From JAEUQQ01 sp963697285 (GTDB taxonomy: Bacteria > Acidobacteriota > Vicinamibacteria > Vicinamibacterales > JAFNAJ01), in NCBI GenBank assembly GCA_963697285.1, contig CAVONI010000012.1, positions 496,001 through 560,000 on the forward strand: DNA of 64,000 bases, read 5' to 3'. A program made the translations under genes and the position numbers. Numbering within the stretch: the first letter of the stretch is position 1; the number at the start of each line of letters is the position of its first letter. Below the pieces are notes generated by a model. That model saw only the letters and a list, made by a program, of their open reading frames with translations, was not told the DNA's origin and searched no databases. Positions 9,363-18,192 of the stretch are shown in pieces.

Positions 9363-9938
9363 ATGAGCCACCTCCTGCGTCGTCTCGCACCTGCTGCTGC
9401 CGTGCTCGTCGCTGCCCTGCTGCTGTCGGGCTGTTCCTACAACCGGTTCACCACGAGCGAGGAAGCCATCAAGGCGTCATGGGGCGAGGTGCAGAACCAG
9501 CTCCAGCGGCGCAACGACCTCATCCCGAACCTCGTCGAGACCGTCAAGGGGGTCGCCGGCCAGGAGCAGGCGGTCTTCATCGCGATCGCCGAGTCTCGGG
9601 CGAGGCTCTCAGGCGCCACCACGCCGGCCGAGACGATCGAGGCGGCCAACCAGCAGTCCGCGGCCCTCGGCCGCCTGCTTGCGATCGTCGAGAACTACCC
9701 GCAGCTGCGATCGAGCGAGTCGTTCAACAAGCTGATGGACGAATTGTCGGGCACCGAGAACCGTATCGGCGTGGCGCGCGGCCGTTACAACGAGCGCATC
9801 CAGGAGTACAACACCCTGCGCCGCGCCTTCCCCTCGAACATCACGGCCAAGATGTTCGGCTTCAAGGAATACCCCTACTTCGAGGCTCCCAGGGAGTCGC
9901 AGGCCGCACCGAAGGTCTCGTTCGGCACCCAGCCGTGA
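9363..9938 (+). CDS. LemA family lipoprotein
   Basis: 191-residue envelope protein. Residues 1-24 form a lipoprotein signal (hydrophobic run ending LLSGC, Cys24). The LemA core follows: IKASWGEVQNQLQRRNDLIPNLV, a helical region and IQEYNTLRRAFP. The family forms an outward-facing helical bundle of unknown exact role, often beside TPM-domain or M48 protease genes; a TPM gene exists here but 39 kb away. TAAACT at 9351-9356 lies 6 nt before the ATG, consistent with a leaderless message. The last codon overlaps the next start. Confidence 0.92.
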   Translation: MSHLLRRLAPAAAVLVAALLLSGCSYNRFTTSEEAIKASWGEVQNQLQRRNDLIPNLVETVKGVAGQEQAVFIAIAESRARLSGATTPAETIEAANQQSAALGRLLAIVENYPQLRSSESFNKLMDELSGTENRIGVARGRYNERIQEYNTLRRAFPSNITAKMFGFKEYPYFEAPRESQAAPKVSFGTQP

Positions 9939-11056
9939 GCCTCGACGACGCGTCGTGGCGCGAGTTGCGGGCGGAGTTCCCTGCCCTCGCGAGCGAGGTG
10001 TACCTGAACGCGGCGGCCGCCAGCCCGACGCCGCGCGTCGTCCGCGCCGCGGTCGATCGGTTCCACGAGACACTCGAAGCGCGCGGAGACGCGGCGTGGG
10101 ACGAGTGGATGGCGGCGCGCGAGGCCGTCCGGTCGCGGGTCGCGGCGTTCGTGCATGCCTCCAGCGACGAGATCGTGTTCGTCCCGAACACCTCGACCGG
10201 CATCAACCTGATCGTCGATCTGCTGGAAGACGACGGCGATGTCCTGAGCGACACGCTCGAGTTCCCCACCGTCACGCTCCCCTGGATCCATCGTGGCGTC
10301 CGCGTCGATGCGCTCCCGCCGCGCGAGGACGGACGACTCGCGCTCGACGATTTCGTCGCCGCCCTCGAGCCGCGGCACGCGACGCTGCTGATCTCGCACG
10401 TCCAGTTCTCGAACGGCTGCCGGCAGGACCTGTCGGCCTTCGGAGCCGCCAGGGCGGGCCGGCATCTCGTGGTGTGCGGCAGCCAGTCGGCCGGTGCCTT
10501 CGTCATCGACGTGCGGCGCGATCGCGTGGACGCGTTCGCGACGGCCGGGCACAAGTGGATGTGTGCGGGGTTCGGCGCCGGGTTCGCCGTCATGCACCGC
10601 GACCTGGTGGCCCGACGCCCGCGTGTCATGGGATGGTTCTCGACGCAGGAGCCGTTCGCGTTCGACAACCAGCGCTATGCCCTGCTCCCCTCGCATGCGC
10701 GCAGCGAACTGGGGTGCCCGCCCTTTGCGCAGATCTTCGCGCTTGGAGCGGCAGTCGATTTCCTCTCGGCCATCGGCACCGATCGCATCGAGGCGCGCGT
10801 GCTCGCGCTCAACACCTACCTCACCGACGGTCTCGACCGGCTCGGCATCACCACGCTCTCGCCCCGCGGACCACATCGTTCGGCCGAGACGCTGTGCGCT
10901 TTCCCTGATCCCGCCCATGTCGTGGCGTTCCTGGGCGAGCGGCACATCCAGGTCTCGCCCAAGCCCCAGGGCATCCGCGTGTCGACGCACTTCTACAACA
11001 CGGCCGCCGACATCGACGCATTGCTGCGTGCGCTCGGCGAGTACCGGCCGGCCTGA
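9935..11056 (+). CDS. Class V aminotransferase-fold (kynureninase/cysteine desulfurase-like) protein
   Basis: 373-residue fold type I PLP protein, related to kynureninase, isopenicillin epimerase and SufS. The Schiff-base Lys is Lys207 in FATAGHKWMCAG. The N-terminal VYLNAAAASPTP and PNTSTGINLIV are the usual PLP-phosphate region. Oddity: the segment that normally reads V-D-x-x-Q, whose Asp contacts the PLP ring nitrogen, reads VVCGSQSAG here (Cys181 in place of Asp), so chemistry may differ. The GTG start at 9935 overlaps the lemA stop by 4 bases, implying translational coupling; the Rieske oxygenase follows closely. Substrate unknown. Confidence 0.82.
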   Translation: MSLDDASWRELRAEFPALASEVYLNAAAASPTPRVVRAAVDRFHETLEARGDAAWDEWMAAREAVRSRVAAFVHASSDEIVFVPNTSTGINLIVDLLEDDGDVLSDTLEFPTVTLPWIHRGVRVDALPPREDGRLALDDFVAALEPRHATLLISHVQFSNGCRQDLSAFGAARAGRHLVVCGSQSAGAFVIDVRRDRVDAFATAGHKWMCAGFGAGFAVMHRDLVARRPRVMGWFSTQEPFAFDNQRYALLPSHARSELGCPPFAQIFALGAAVDFLSAIGTDRIEARVLALNTYLTDGLDRLGITTLSPRGPHRSAETLCAFPDPAHVVAFLGERHIQVSPKPQGIRVSTHFYNTAADIDALLRALGEYRPA

Positions 11057-11066
11057 AAGGGTGCCC

Positions 11067-12149
11067 GTGGACCTTCCGTTCATCGACCCCGACATCAGCG
11101 TCGCCGAAACGCCCCCCGGGCGTTTCTATCGCGACCCCGAACTCTACGCCGAGAGCATCGAGCGCATCTTCGCGCGGTCGTGGCAGGTCGTCGGCGACGC
11201 GCACGACATCCGGGTGCCGCTGCAGTGCACGCCGACGACGTTGCTCGAAGGATCGGTCGACGAGCCGCTGGTGCTGACACGCGACGCCGACGATCGGGTG
11301 CACTGCCTGTCGAACGTCTGCACGCACCGGGGCACGCTGGTGTGTGAACACGGCGGGGTGCTGCCCGTGCTGCGGTGCCGCTATCACGGGCGACGCTTCG
11401 GACTCGACGGCCGCTTTCTGTCGATGCCAGAGTTCGAGGGCGTGCAGGGCTTTCCCGCGGAGCGCGACGCACTCCGGGCGCTGCCGGTCGAGACCTGGGG
11501 GCCGTTCGTGTTCACCTCGATCGCGCCCTCGTGCAGCTTCGCCGAGGTCGCGTCCGACATGCACCGGCGCGTCGGCTTCCTGCCGCTCGCGTCGGCCACC
11601 CTCGACCCGAGCCGATCACGCGACTACATGGTGCAGGCCCACTGGGCGTTGTACTGCGAGAACTACCTCGAGGGGCTCCACATCCCCTACATCCACGCCG
11701 GACTGTCGGCCGCGCTCGATTACGGCCAGTACCGCACCGAGTTGTTCCGTTACGCCAACCTCCAGCTCGGTGTCGCCAGCAACGACGACGACGTGTTCGA
11801 CATCCCCACGGGTTGGCCGGATCACGGGACGCGGGTCGCGGCGTTCTACTTCTGGCTGTTCCCCAACACGATGGTCAACGTCTACCCCTGGGGCATCTCG
11901 CTGAACATCGTGAAGCCGCTCGGCGTTGATCGCACGCGTGTCTCGTTCCGCTCGTACGTCTGGGATCCGTCGCGCCTCGACCGGGGGGCGGGCGCGTCGC
12001 TCGATCGCGTGGAACGCGAAGACGAGGCGGTCGTCGAGAGCGTGCAGCGAGGCCTCGGCGCCCGCCTGTACTCGCGGGGGCGCTACTCGGTGACGCGGGA
12101 GACGGGCACGCACCACCTGCATCGGCTGATGGTCGAGCATCTGGCGTAG
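11067..12149 (+). CDS. Rieske non-heme iron oxygenase, alpha-subunit type
   Basis: 360-residue aromatic-ring-hydroxylase/choline-monooxygenase type protein. The Rieske 2Fe-2S ligands are Cys85-x-His87 and Cys104-x2-His107. The catalytic domain has ENYLEGLHIPYIHAGL with His205 and His210 as mononuclear iron ligands. The start is GTG 11067, because AAAGGG at 11056-11061 is well spaced from it; GTG 11061 is the alternative. It is 10 bases after the aminotransferase-like gene, so the two probably act on one pathway. No reductase or ferredoxin partner lies next to it. The substrate is not predictable from sequence alone. Confidence 0.88.
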   Translation: MDLPFIDPDISVAETPPGRFYRDPELYAESIERIFARSWQVVGDAHDIRVPLQCTPTTLLEGSVDEPLVLTRDADDRVHCLSNVCTHRGTLVCEHGGVLPVLRCRYHGRRFGLDGRFLSMPEFEGVQGFPAERDALRALPVETWGPFVFTSIAPSCSFAEVASDMHRRVGFLPLASATLDPSRSRDYMVQAHWALYCENYLEGLHIPYIHAGLSAALDYGQYRTELFRYANLQLGVASNDDDVFDIPTGWPDHGTRVAAFYFWLFPNTMVNVYPWGISLNIVKPLGVDRTRVSFRSYVWDPSRLDRGAGASLDRVEREDEAVVESVQRGLGARLYSRGRYSVTRETGTHHLHRLMVEHLA

Positions 12150-12281
12150 GCCGGTGCCACCCTGCACACGCTGACTGACCACCCTGATGGCTATTGGCCT
12201 GTCAAACGTGATCGAATGCGGGCAGACAGCCTCTGACCCCCTCGCCGCCCGTCAGGCGCCCGGCCGTCGCCGGCAGCGCGC

Positions 12282-12758
12282 TCAGGCGAGCGCGGCTGTC
12301 TCGCGCACGACCGCGGGCTCCACGGTGATCGTCACCGACGCGCGCAGCGCGTTCGTCACGAGACAGTAGTTGTCGGCCTTCCGCGCAAGGGCGAGCGTCT
12401 GTTCGACCTGCGCGTCGGTCGCCTCGGGGCTCACCACCACTCGCGGACGCAACGTGATCGCCCGGTAGGTGAATCGGGGCCCGTCCTCGTCCACCTCGCC
12501 GGTGCCGTCCACGTCGACCCGGATGACGGGCAGACGCTTGTGTGCCGCGACCACGCCGAAGGTGATGGCATAGCATCCGGCCACGGCCGACGCCAGCAGT
12601 TCCTCGGGATTGGTGGCAGGCACGGTTCCCGTCCCGCCGAATTCCGGCGGCGCCGCAATGTCGAACGACTGGGCCGTGCGGAGCGTACGGATGGTGCCCT
12701 GCCCGCTACGCCCGCCCTGCCACGCCACATTCACCGGGTATCGATGCACAGTTGCCAT
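12282..12758 (-). CDS. OsmC/Ohr family peroxiredoxin-like protein
   Basis: 158-residue protein of the OsmC family, which reduces organic hydroperoxides with a Cys pair. The first Cys is in ASAVAGCYAITF and the second in ADNYCLVTNAL, matching the family's two redox positions. ATG 12758 is preceded by GGAGG at good spacing; the longer frame upstream runs through the tandem repeat and is not real. It is convergent with the Rieske gene. The 132 bases between the two stops hold nothing I recognise. Confidence 0.9.
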   Translation of the reverse strand: MATVHRYPVNVAWQGGRSGQGTIRTLRTAQSFDIAAPPEFGGTGTVPATNPEELLASAVAGCYAITFGVVAAHKRLPVIRVDVDGTGEVDEDGPRFTYRAITLRPRVVVSPEATDAQVEQTLALARKADNYCLVTNALRASVTITVEPAVVRETAALA

Positions 12759-12853
12759 GAAGCCTCCGCACGCACGGGGCGCGCACGGGCATGAGACGCA
12801 GGATGGGAGAGATCGGTCACACGCCTTCGCAGTCCACCCGTCGATCGGGGGGG

Positions 12854-13027
12854 GTGGACTGCTTCGGCGATGCAGGCTCTCGGGGGGGTGGACTGCTTCG
12901 GCGATGCAGGCTCTCGGGGGGGGGTGGACTGCTTCGGCGATGCAGGCTCTCGGGGGGGCGGTGGACTGCTTCGGCGATGCAGGCATCTCGGGGATGGGGG
13001 GAGTGGACTGCTTCGGCGATGCTGGCC
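12854..13027. repeat. Five-copy tandem repeat with G-runs (intergenic)
   Basis: The 20-base core GTGGACTGCTTCGGCGATGC recurs at 12854, 12888, 12924, 12961 and 13003. Periods are 34, 36, 37 and 42 because the separating G-runs (5 to 8 G) and short inserts differ. Copies 1-3 continue with AGGCTCTCGG; copies 4 and 5 diverge after the core. Each core can form a weak CTGC/GCAG hairpin. The array lies between an OsmC gene (minus) and a GNAT gene (plus) and covers both upstream regions. All frames are open across it, but the variable period shifts frame between copies, so it is not coding repeat DNA. Function unknown. Confidence 0.9.
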
Positions 13028-13107
13028 AGCACTGTCGCGACGCCGAGGCAGGGACCCGTCTCGCCGTAGCGCCATGGGCGCGAAGGCGGAGTAGAATCCC
13101 TGTCGCC

Positions 13108-13701
13108 GTGACCTATCTCATCAAGCAGTACGGACTCGAACAGGGTGCGCTCGAAATCGCGTATATCGAGGAGTTCTTTGGCGACTTTCCGAAGAGGAAG
13201 GACGCCGGCGAGATCGTCAGGCGGCTGGAAGGCCGCGACGGGTCCATCCTCATGGCCGAGGCGGCGCTGCCCGATGATCCGACGTCGATGGTGCCCGTCG
13301 CCTACAAGGTGAGCCACGAGCTCCGGGCCGACGAGACCGACCCCAAGCTCGCCGACCTCGTCGCACGCCTGGCTGGATGCGTCGAGTTCTGCGACCGCCG
13401 GGTGCTCTACAGCTGGATTGGCGGCACCCGCAACGACTGGCGCGGCCAGGGGCACTTCCGGGCGCTGAGCGAAGAACAGGAAACCTGGGCAGTTGCTGCA
13501 GGGTTCCATGAAATCGTCGTCAAGACCAAGAACCGGTTCTACGGCATGCGGGGCACGCTGACGCACCTCAAGTATGACGTGGTCAAGTATGAGCCCCACC
13601 CTGCCGATAACTCTGAGGCGAAGGTGTACCTGAGCAAGAAGCTCGGGGCCGAGGTCCTGCGCGCCCATCGCAGTCAGCGCACGGTCGTCCAGGTGAGCTA
13701 G
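13108..13701 (+). CDS. GNAT family N-acetyltransferase
   Basis: 197-residue protein with a GNAT-like acetyl-CoA motif A: GTRNDWRGQGHFRAL, where RGQGHF stands for the Q/R-x-x-G-x-G/A pyrophosphate loop, then QETWAVAAGFHEIVVKT and RFYGMRGTLTHLKYDV as the C-terminal motif. The substrate is unknown. The GTG start at 13108 is chosen because the frame upstream reads the tandem repeat; TAGAAT at 13092-13097 sits 10 nt before it, suggesting a very short leader. It is followed by PilZ and ispG genes on the same strand. Confidence 0.8.
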   Translation: MTYLIKQYGLEQGALEIAYIEEFFGDFPKRKDAGEIVRRLEGRDGSILMAEAALPDDPTSMVPVAYKVSHELRADETDPKLADLVARLAGCVEFCDRRVLYSWIGGTRNDWRGQGHFRALSEEQETWAVAAGFHEIVVKTKNRFYGMRGTLTHLKYDVVKYEPHPADNSEAKVYLSKKLGAEVLRAHRSQRTVVQVS

Positions 13702-13736
13702 CCGACGGCGGCCGACCTGTGACAAAGGGTATGGCC

Positions 13737-14081
13737 ATGGCCACAATCGACTGGATGCCCGATCGGCGTCGTTCGGCCCGCGTCGAGCTGCTCGCTGAAC
13801 TGCAGGGACAGCTGCTCGCGCTCGATGAAGACGTGCTGGTGCGGCAGGTGGGCCTTGGCGGCCTGCAACTCGAGACAAGCGCCCCGCTTTCACTGCGCGA
13901 GGAGCACGACCTGCGCATCGCGTTCGGCGACCGGTCGGTCGTCGTGCGGGCACGGGTGCTGCACAGCCGGGTCTCGATCAAGAGCGACCAGGTCACCTAC
14001 CTGTCTGGCGTCGAGTTCGTCGCCCTGTCGCCCGAGGCCCTGGCGCTGATGACCGACCTGCTGTCGCACCTGGCCGCCTGA
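13737..14081 (+). CDS. PilZ domain protein (upstream of ispG)
   Basis: Single-domain PilZ protein of 114 residues. The c-di-GMP signature is present in relaxed form: an Arg-rich RRRSAR near the N-terminus, and VGLGGLQLET where canonical PilZ has (D/N)-x-S-x-x-G. The polar D/N and Ser are replaced, so c-di-GMP affinity is uncertain. ATG 13737 is favoured by AAAGGG 7 nt upstream; ATG 13731 and GTG 13719 are alternatives. It ends 54 bases before ispG. Confidence 0.75.
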   Translation: MATIDWMPDRRRSARVELLAELQGQLLALDEDVLVRQVGLGGLQLETSAPLSLREEHDLRIAFGDRSVVVRARVLHSRVSIKSDQVTYLSGVEFVALSPEALALMTDLLSHLAA

Positions 14082-14134
14082 CCACCCGATGCTATGATCG
14101 CCCGTCACGGCGACTCCGGTTGCCAACGGTGATC

Positions 14135-15388
14135 ATGCCCATACTCCGATTGCATCGCACTACCGGCGTCCGGGTGGGCGCCGTCCAGGTCGGCGGCGGC
14201 GCTCCGGTTGTCGTCCAGTCGATGACCAGCACCGACACGACCGACATCGAGGCGACGGTCGCGCAGAGCCTGGCCCTCGCCGAGGCCGGCTCCGAACTGG
14301 TCCGCGTCACCGTGAACACCCCGGAGGCGGCCCAGGCCGTGCCCGTCATCGCCAGGCGGCTGCAGGCCGCGGGTTGCCACGTCCCGCTCATCGGCGACTT
14401 CCACTACAACGGGCACCTGCTGCTCACGCGCTATCCCGAGTGCGCCGACGCGCTCGACAAGTACCGGATCAACCCGGGCAACGTCGGCACCGGGGTGCGG
14501 CGTGACGAGCAGTTCGCCATCATCTGCGGCGTCGCGCGTGACAGGCGCAAGCCCGTGCGCATCGGCGTCAACGGCGGCTCCCTCAACCAGGAGCTGGTCA
14601 TGCGCAAGATGCAGGAGAACACCGACCGCGACCTCGGCCTGACATCGGACGAGATCGTGAACGAGTGCATGGTGATCTCCGCCGTCGAGTCGACGGCGCT
14701 CGCCATCGACTGCGGGCTGCGACCCGACCAGATCATCATCTCGTGCAAGGTCTCGCGCCCGCAGCACCTGATTGCCGTCTACCGCGAGCTTGCCCGCCGC
14801 ACCGACCAGCCGCTGCACCTCGGCCTCACCGAAGCGGGAATGGGCATGAAGGGCCTGGTGTGGTCGTCGGCCGCCATCGGCATCCTGCTCAACGACGGCA
14901 TCGGCGACACGATCCGCTACTCGCTCACGCCGCGGCCCGGCGGTGATCGGCGCGACGAGGTGTATGCCTGCCAGGAACTGCTGCAGGCGCTCGGCATCAG
15001 GTCGTTCGCGCCCTCGGTGACGGCGTGCCCCGGGTGCGGGCGCACCACGAGCACCACGTTCCAGGAACTCGCGGAGCGCACGCACGAGTACATCCGCGAG
15101 CGCATGCCCGAGTGGCGCACGATGCACGACGGGGTCGAGACCCTGACGCTGGCGGTGATGGGCTGCGTGGTCAACGGCCCTGGCGAGTCGAAGGCCGCCA
15201 ACATCGGCATCAGCCTCCCGGGCACGGGCGAGGCGCCCCACTGCCCGGTCTTCATCGATGGCCGGCACGCGGTCACGCTGCGCGGCAGCTACGACGAACT
15301 CGCGGTCGCCTTCCGGAAGCTGATAGACGACTACGTCGCGTCTCACTACCCCGCGAAGGCGGCGGCACAGCCCGGCGGTGTCGCATGA
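14135..15388 (+). CDS. ispG: 4-hydroxy-3-methylbut-2-en-1-yl diphosphate synthase
   Basis: Iron-sulfur enzyme of the MEP isoprenoid pathway converting MEcPP to HMBPP. The 417-residue product has the TIM-barrel opening (GAVQVGGGAPVVVQSMTSTDT) and the cluster ligands in TACPGCGRTT and in GCVVNGPGESK, the expected three-Cys plus Glu set. The size is that of the short bacterial form without the plant insertion. ATG 14135 is preferred over TTG 14120. TATGAT at 14093-14098 is a possible -10. The stop overlaps the second PilZ gene by 4 bases. Confidence 0.95.
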   Translation: MPILRLHRTTGVRVGAVQVGGGAPVVVQSMTSTDTTDIEATVAQSLALAEAGSELVRVTVNTPEAAQAVPVIARRLQAAGCHVPLIGDFHYNGHLLLTRYPECADALDKYRINPGNVGTGVRRDEQFAIICGVARDRRKPVRIGVNGGSLNQELVMRKMQENTDRDLGLTSDEIVNECMVISAVESTALAIDCGLRPDQIIISCKVSRPQHLIAVYRELARRTDQPLHLGLTEAGMGMKGLVWSSAAIGILLNDGIGDTIRYSLTPRPGGDRRDEVYACQELLQALGIRSFAPSVTACPGCGRTTSTTFQELAERTHEYIRERMPEWRTMHDGVETLTLAVMGCVVNGPGESKAANIGISLPGTGEAPHCPVFIDGRHAVTLRGSYDELAVAFRKLIDDYVASHYPAKAAAQPGGVA

Positions 15389-15756
15389 CGACGGAACGAC
15401 GCCGCACCAGCCGGATCGACGTCGTCCGGCACGCCACCGGCGTCGACGAGACGGCACGCGCGCACGTGCGGGTCAAGGAGATCAGCCTCGGCGGAATGCT
15501 GATTGAGACCAACGCCGACCTGTCGCCACTGGGCGACCACGAGTTCCGCCTCCGGTTGTCGGACGGGGGCGAGACCGTCGTACGCGGCCGCGTCGTTCAC
15601 GGGCACTTCGCCGTCAAGGACGGTGCCGTCATGTACACGCTGGGCATCGAGTTCTCGTTCGTGCCTGCGGCATCGGCCGAGGTGATCCGGCGCTTCGTGC
15701 TGGAAACGAGGGCCGACCCGTTTCCGGTGAAGTCGCCCTCGCCTCCCTCGTCGTAG
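15385..15756 (+). CDS. PilZ domain protein (coupled to ispG)
   Basis: 123 residues. It opens with ERRRTSR (the PilZ Arg motif) and has EISLGGMLIET, a good match to the D/E-x-SxGG loop, so c-di-GMP binding is more plausible than in its neighbour. Its ATG overlaps the ispG TGA (ATGA), so translation should be coupled. With the PilZ gene before ispG, the synthase is bracketed by two diverged PilZ paralogues. The 72 bases to the next gene hold nothing clear. Confidence 0.85.
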   Translation: MTTERRRTSRIDVVRHATGVDETARAHVRVKEISLGGMLIETNADLSPLGDHEFRLRLSDGGETVVRGRVVHGHFAVKDGAVMYTLGIEFSFVPAASAEVIRRFVLETRADPFPVKSPSPPSS

Positions 15757-15828
15757 GACGGGGCGGACACGCCAGTCGCCTCGCGCGGCGGCAGCCCGTC
15801 ACACGCGTGCCCCCGCCCTGAGTCGGGC

Positions 15829-18192
15829 CTACTGCGTGCCTCCCGCTGCAGGCAGCGTTGCGCCCAGGCGCGATGCCACCGCGTCGGTCCCGGCGGCCCA
15901 GAAGACGCCACCCGCATCCCAGTACATCGCACGCTCGACCACGAGCTGCGCCGGCGTGTCGCCGACGCTCTCGATGATCGTGCCGAAGCGCGTGCCGCGC
16001 GCCGCGGGGAATTCGGCGGCGACGTCGATGTTGAAGCGGCTGCGCGCCGCAACCGAGAAGTCGCGCACCAGGGTCGACCCGTCTTCCATCAGCAGCGTCA
16101 CGTGCGCCGTGGCGGCGAAGGCCGAGGTGTTCGCGACCAGGACGTAGGTCACGATCGAGCGTTCGCCACCGATTTCGCCTTCGGCCAGCGCCCAGCGCGT
16201 GCCGGTCGACGTCGTGCCGAACGCGTTGTGGGCTTCCTGCCAGCCGGTGGTTGCCAGGTTCGGCCACCACAACGTGCGCTCGACGATGATCGGCACGCCG
16301 TTGGTCGACACGTAGGTGGCTGACACGGCGGTGCTGGCCAGTTCGGGGTCCTCGAGGTCAACCCAGATGTTGAACCGTGAGTTCGCTGGAACCGCGTACA
16401 CCTTCTCGATGGTCTTGCCCGATGGCAGCAGGTAGGTGCCCTGCACGGCGGCCGCCGTCGAACCGGGATTGGCAATCAGGACGAACATGTCGAAGTAGTC
16501 ACCCGTCGCGCCTTCGGCGAGGAACCACGTCGTGCTCGGCGCCGTCACGCCGGCGCTGTTGTGCCCCGCGCCGAACGCGAGCCCGCCAGCGGCCAGGTAC
16601 AGCGACCGCTCGACGATCACCGGCACGCCGTTGGTCGAGGTGATCACGGCCGACACGTCGGTCTGCGCGAGGCGCGGATCTTCGAGGTCGACCCAGATGT
16701 TGAAGCGCGTGTTGGCCGGCACGTCGTACGTCTTGGTGATGGGTGTGCCCCTGGGCAACAGGTAGCGGACCTGCACCTTCGCCACCTGCGGGTTCGGGTT
16801 CTGAATGAGGTAGAAGAGGTCGATCCCCGAGTGCGTCGCGCCTTCGGCCAGGTACCAGGTCGTGCTCGGAGACTCGACCCCGGTTTCGGCGTGTCCACCG
16901 TAACCCGACGCATCCCACGACACGGTGCGGTCGGCGACGAACTCGACGTCTGACTCGATGGTGGTCGAGAAGGCCGTGTTGGCGATGGCGTCCACGGTGT
17001 GGGCATCCACCGTCGCGCGGGCGTGCGCCGCCACGCTCATCGGGTGCCGCGCCACGCTGCCGTCGGGCAGGAGGAACGACAGGAGCATCGCGGCGCCCGT
17101 GGCGTTCGGGTTCGCAATCGCGAGGGTCGTGCTGAAGAAGATGCTGCTGACGCCTTCGGCAAAGTAGCGCCGATAGAACCCGCGCGGGTGCGACCCGGCC
17201 TTGTACTCGACCAGGTTGGTCTGGCCGTCGTGGTCGGGATCGCCGGTGTCGCCGTCCTCGCCGGTCGGAATCGCGGGGTCGAGGCCGTACGTCGTCTCCC
17301 ATGCGTCGGGGAGGCCGTCGCCGTCGGTATCCGTCGACGGATTCGACGACACGAACGTGAAGCCCGACGTGCGACGTGCGGTCGCCCCGCCCGGGTTCGT
17401 CACCACCACGTCGACCGCACCAGCCGCGTGTGCGGGTGAGACCGCCGTCAACGTCTGGGCGTCGAGGAAGGTCACCGTCGCCGCGGCATCGCCGAAGGTG
17501 ACCGTCGCACCCGCCTGGAAGGCGGATCCGCTGATCGAAACCGCCGTGCCGCCCTGGACTGAACCGCTTGCGGGCGTCACGGCCGTGATGCTCAATGCCG
17601 TCGCCACGAAGCTGTAGGCGTTGCTCTTGATGGCCTGTTTGCCGCCCGGGAACGTCACCGTCACGGTCACGGCTCCCGCGGCATGCGCCGGCGTCCGGGC
17701 GGTGATGGTCGTCGGCGACACGTAGGTGATGGTGTCGGCCAGGATGCCGCCCACATTCACCGCCGCCCCGGCGATGAAGTCGGTGCCGGTCAGCGTGATG
17801 AGGGTGCCGCCTGCGGTCGGGCCCGAACTCGGGGTGACGAGGGTCAGCGTCGGGCCGCCCGTGACGGGTCCCGGCGGCGTCGTGGTCGTCAACTCGGTGG
17901 AGTACGGGCCAGACAGGCCGTTGGTGTTGTAGGCCTGCACGGCCACGTAATAGGTGGAACCGGGCTGCAGATCGGGCACCGTGTAGGTCGCCACGTTCCC
18001 CACGTCCTGCGAGTTGGTGTAGATCCCCGTCTGCGTTCCCCACGAGACGATGTAGCCAGCCAGGTCGGCTTCGGGATTGGCATCCCACGCGACCGTGACC
18101 ACTGCCGCCTGGGCGCGCGCGGCGCACACCAGCAGGAGCATCACCAGGGAAACGGCACGAAGCGGATGACGAAGGCGGAGGAAGACGTCCAT
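15829..18192 (-). CDS. Secreted multidomain protein: Fn3, two IPT/TIG, TSP3-like motif, FAEG repeats
   Basis: 787 residues. A Sec signal peptide covers residues 1 to about 29 (basic start, LVMLLLVCAARAQA). Then come one fibronectin type III-like domain (to about residue 105) and two IPT/TIG domains (about 113-280, each opening TLVTPSSGPTAGG or AVTPASGSVQGG). A Ca2+-binding DTDGDGLPD segment follows, and finally four roughly 105-residue repeats, each opening with a F/YLAEG-type motif and ending with a 'VERxxY/W' strand. Likely extracellular or cell-surface, with adhesive or structural role inferred only. A frameshifted relative lies at 41.7-43.9 kb. The 210 bases upstream contain a CGCCCCG/CGGGGCG inverted repeat but no recognised element. 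Confidence 0.85.
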   Translation of the reverse strand: MDVFLRLRHPLRAVSLVMLLLVCAARAQAAVVTVAWDANPEADLAGYIVSWGTQTGIYTNSQDVGNVATYTVPDLQPGSTYYVAVQAYNTNGLSGPYSTELTTTTPPGPVTGGPTLTLVTPSSGPTAGGTLITLTGTDFIAGAAVNVGGILADTITYVSPTTITARTPAHAAGAVTVTVTFPGGKQAIKSNAYSFVATALSITAVTPASGSVQGGTAVSISGSAFQAGATVTFGDAAATVTFLDAQTLTAVSPAHAAGAVDVVVTNPGGATARRTSGFTFVSSNPSTDTDGDGLPDAWETTYGLDPAIPTGEDGDTGDPDHDGQTNLVEYKAGSHPRGFYRRYFAEGVSSIFFSTTLAIANPNATGAAMLLSFLLPDGSVARHPMSVAAHARATVDAHTVDAIANTAFSTTIESDVEFVADRTVSWDASGYGGHAETGVESPSTTWYLAEGATHSGIDLFYLIQNPNPQVAKVQVRYLLPRGTPITKTYDVPANTRFNIWVDLEDPRLAQTDVSAVITSTNGVPVIVERSLYLAAGGLAFGAGHNSAGVTAPSTTWFLAEGATGDYFDMFVLIANPGSTAAAVQGTYLLPSGKTIEKVYAVPANSRFNIWVDLEDPELASTAVSATYVSTNGVPIIVERTLWWPNLATTGWQEAHNAFGTTSTGTRWALAEGEIGGERSIVTYVLVANTSAFAATAHVTLLMEDGSTLVRDFSVAARSRFNIDVAAEFPAARGTRFGTIIESVGDTPAQLVVERAMYWDAGGVFWAAGTDAVASRLGATLPAAGGTQ

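Noticed and set aside
12854..13027. CRISPR array
   Set aside because: The separators are G-runs and near-copies, not unique spacers, and no cas genes are near.
12610..13107. In-frame upstream extension of the GNAT gene through the tandem repeat, and peptides such as VDCFGDAG in the array
   Set aside because: The repeat period varies (34-42) so no single frame keeps the peptide, and the stretch begins inside the antisense OsmC gene.
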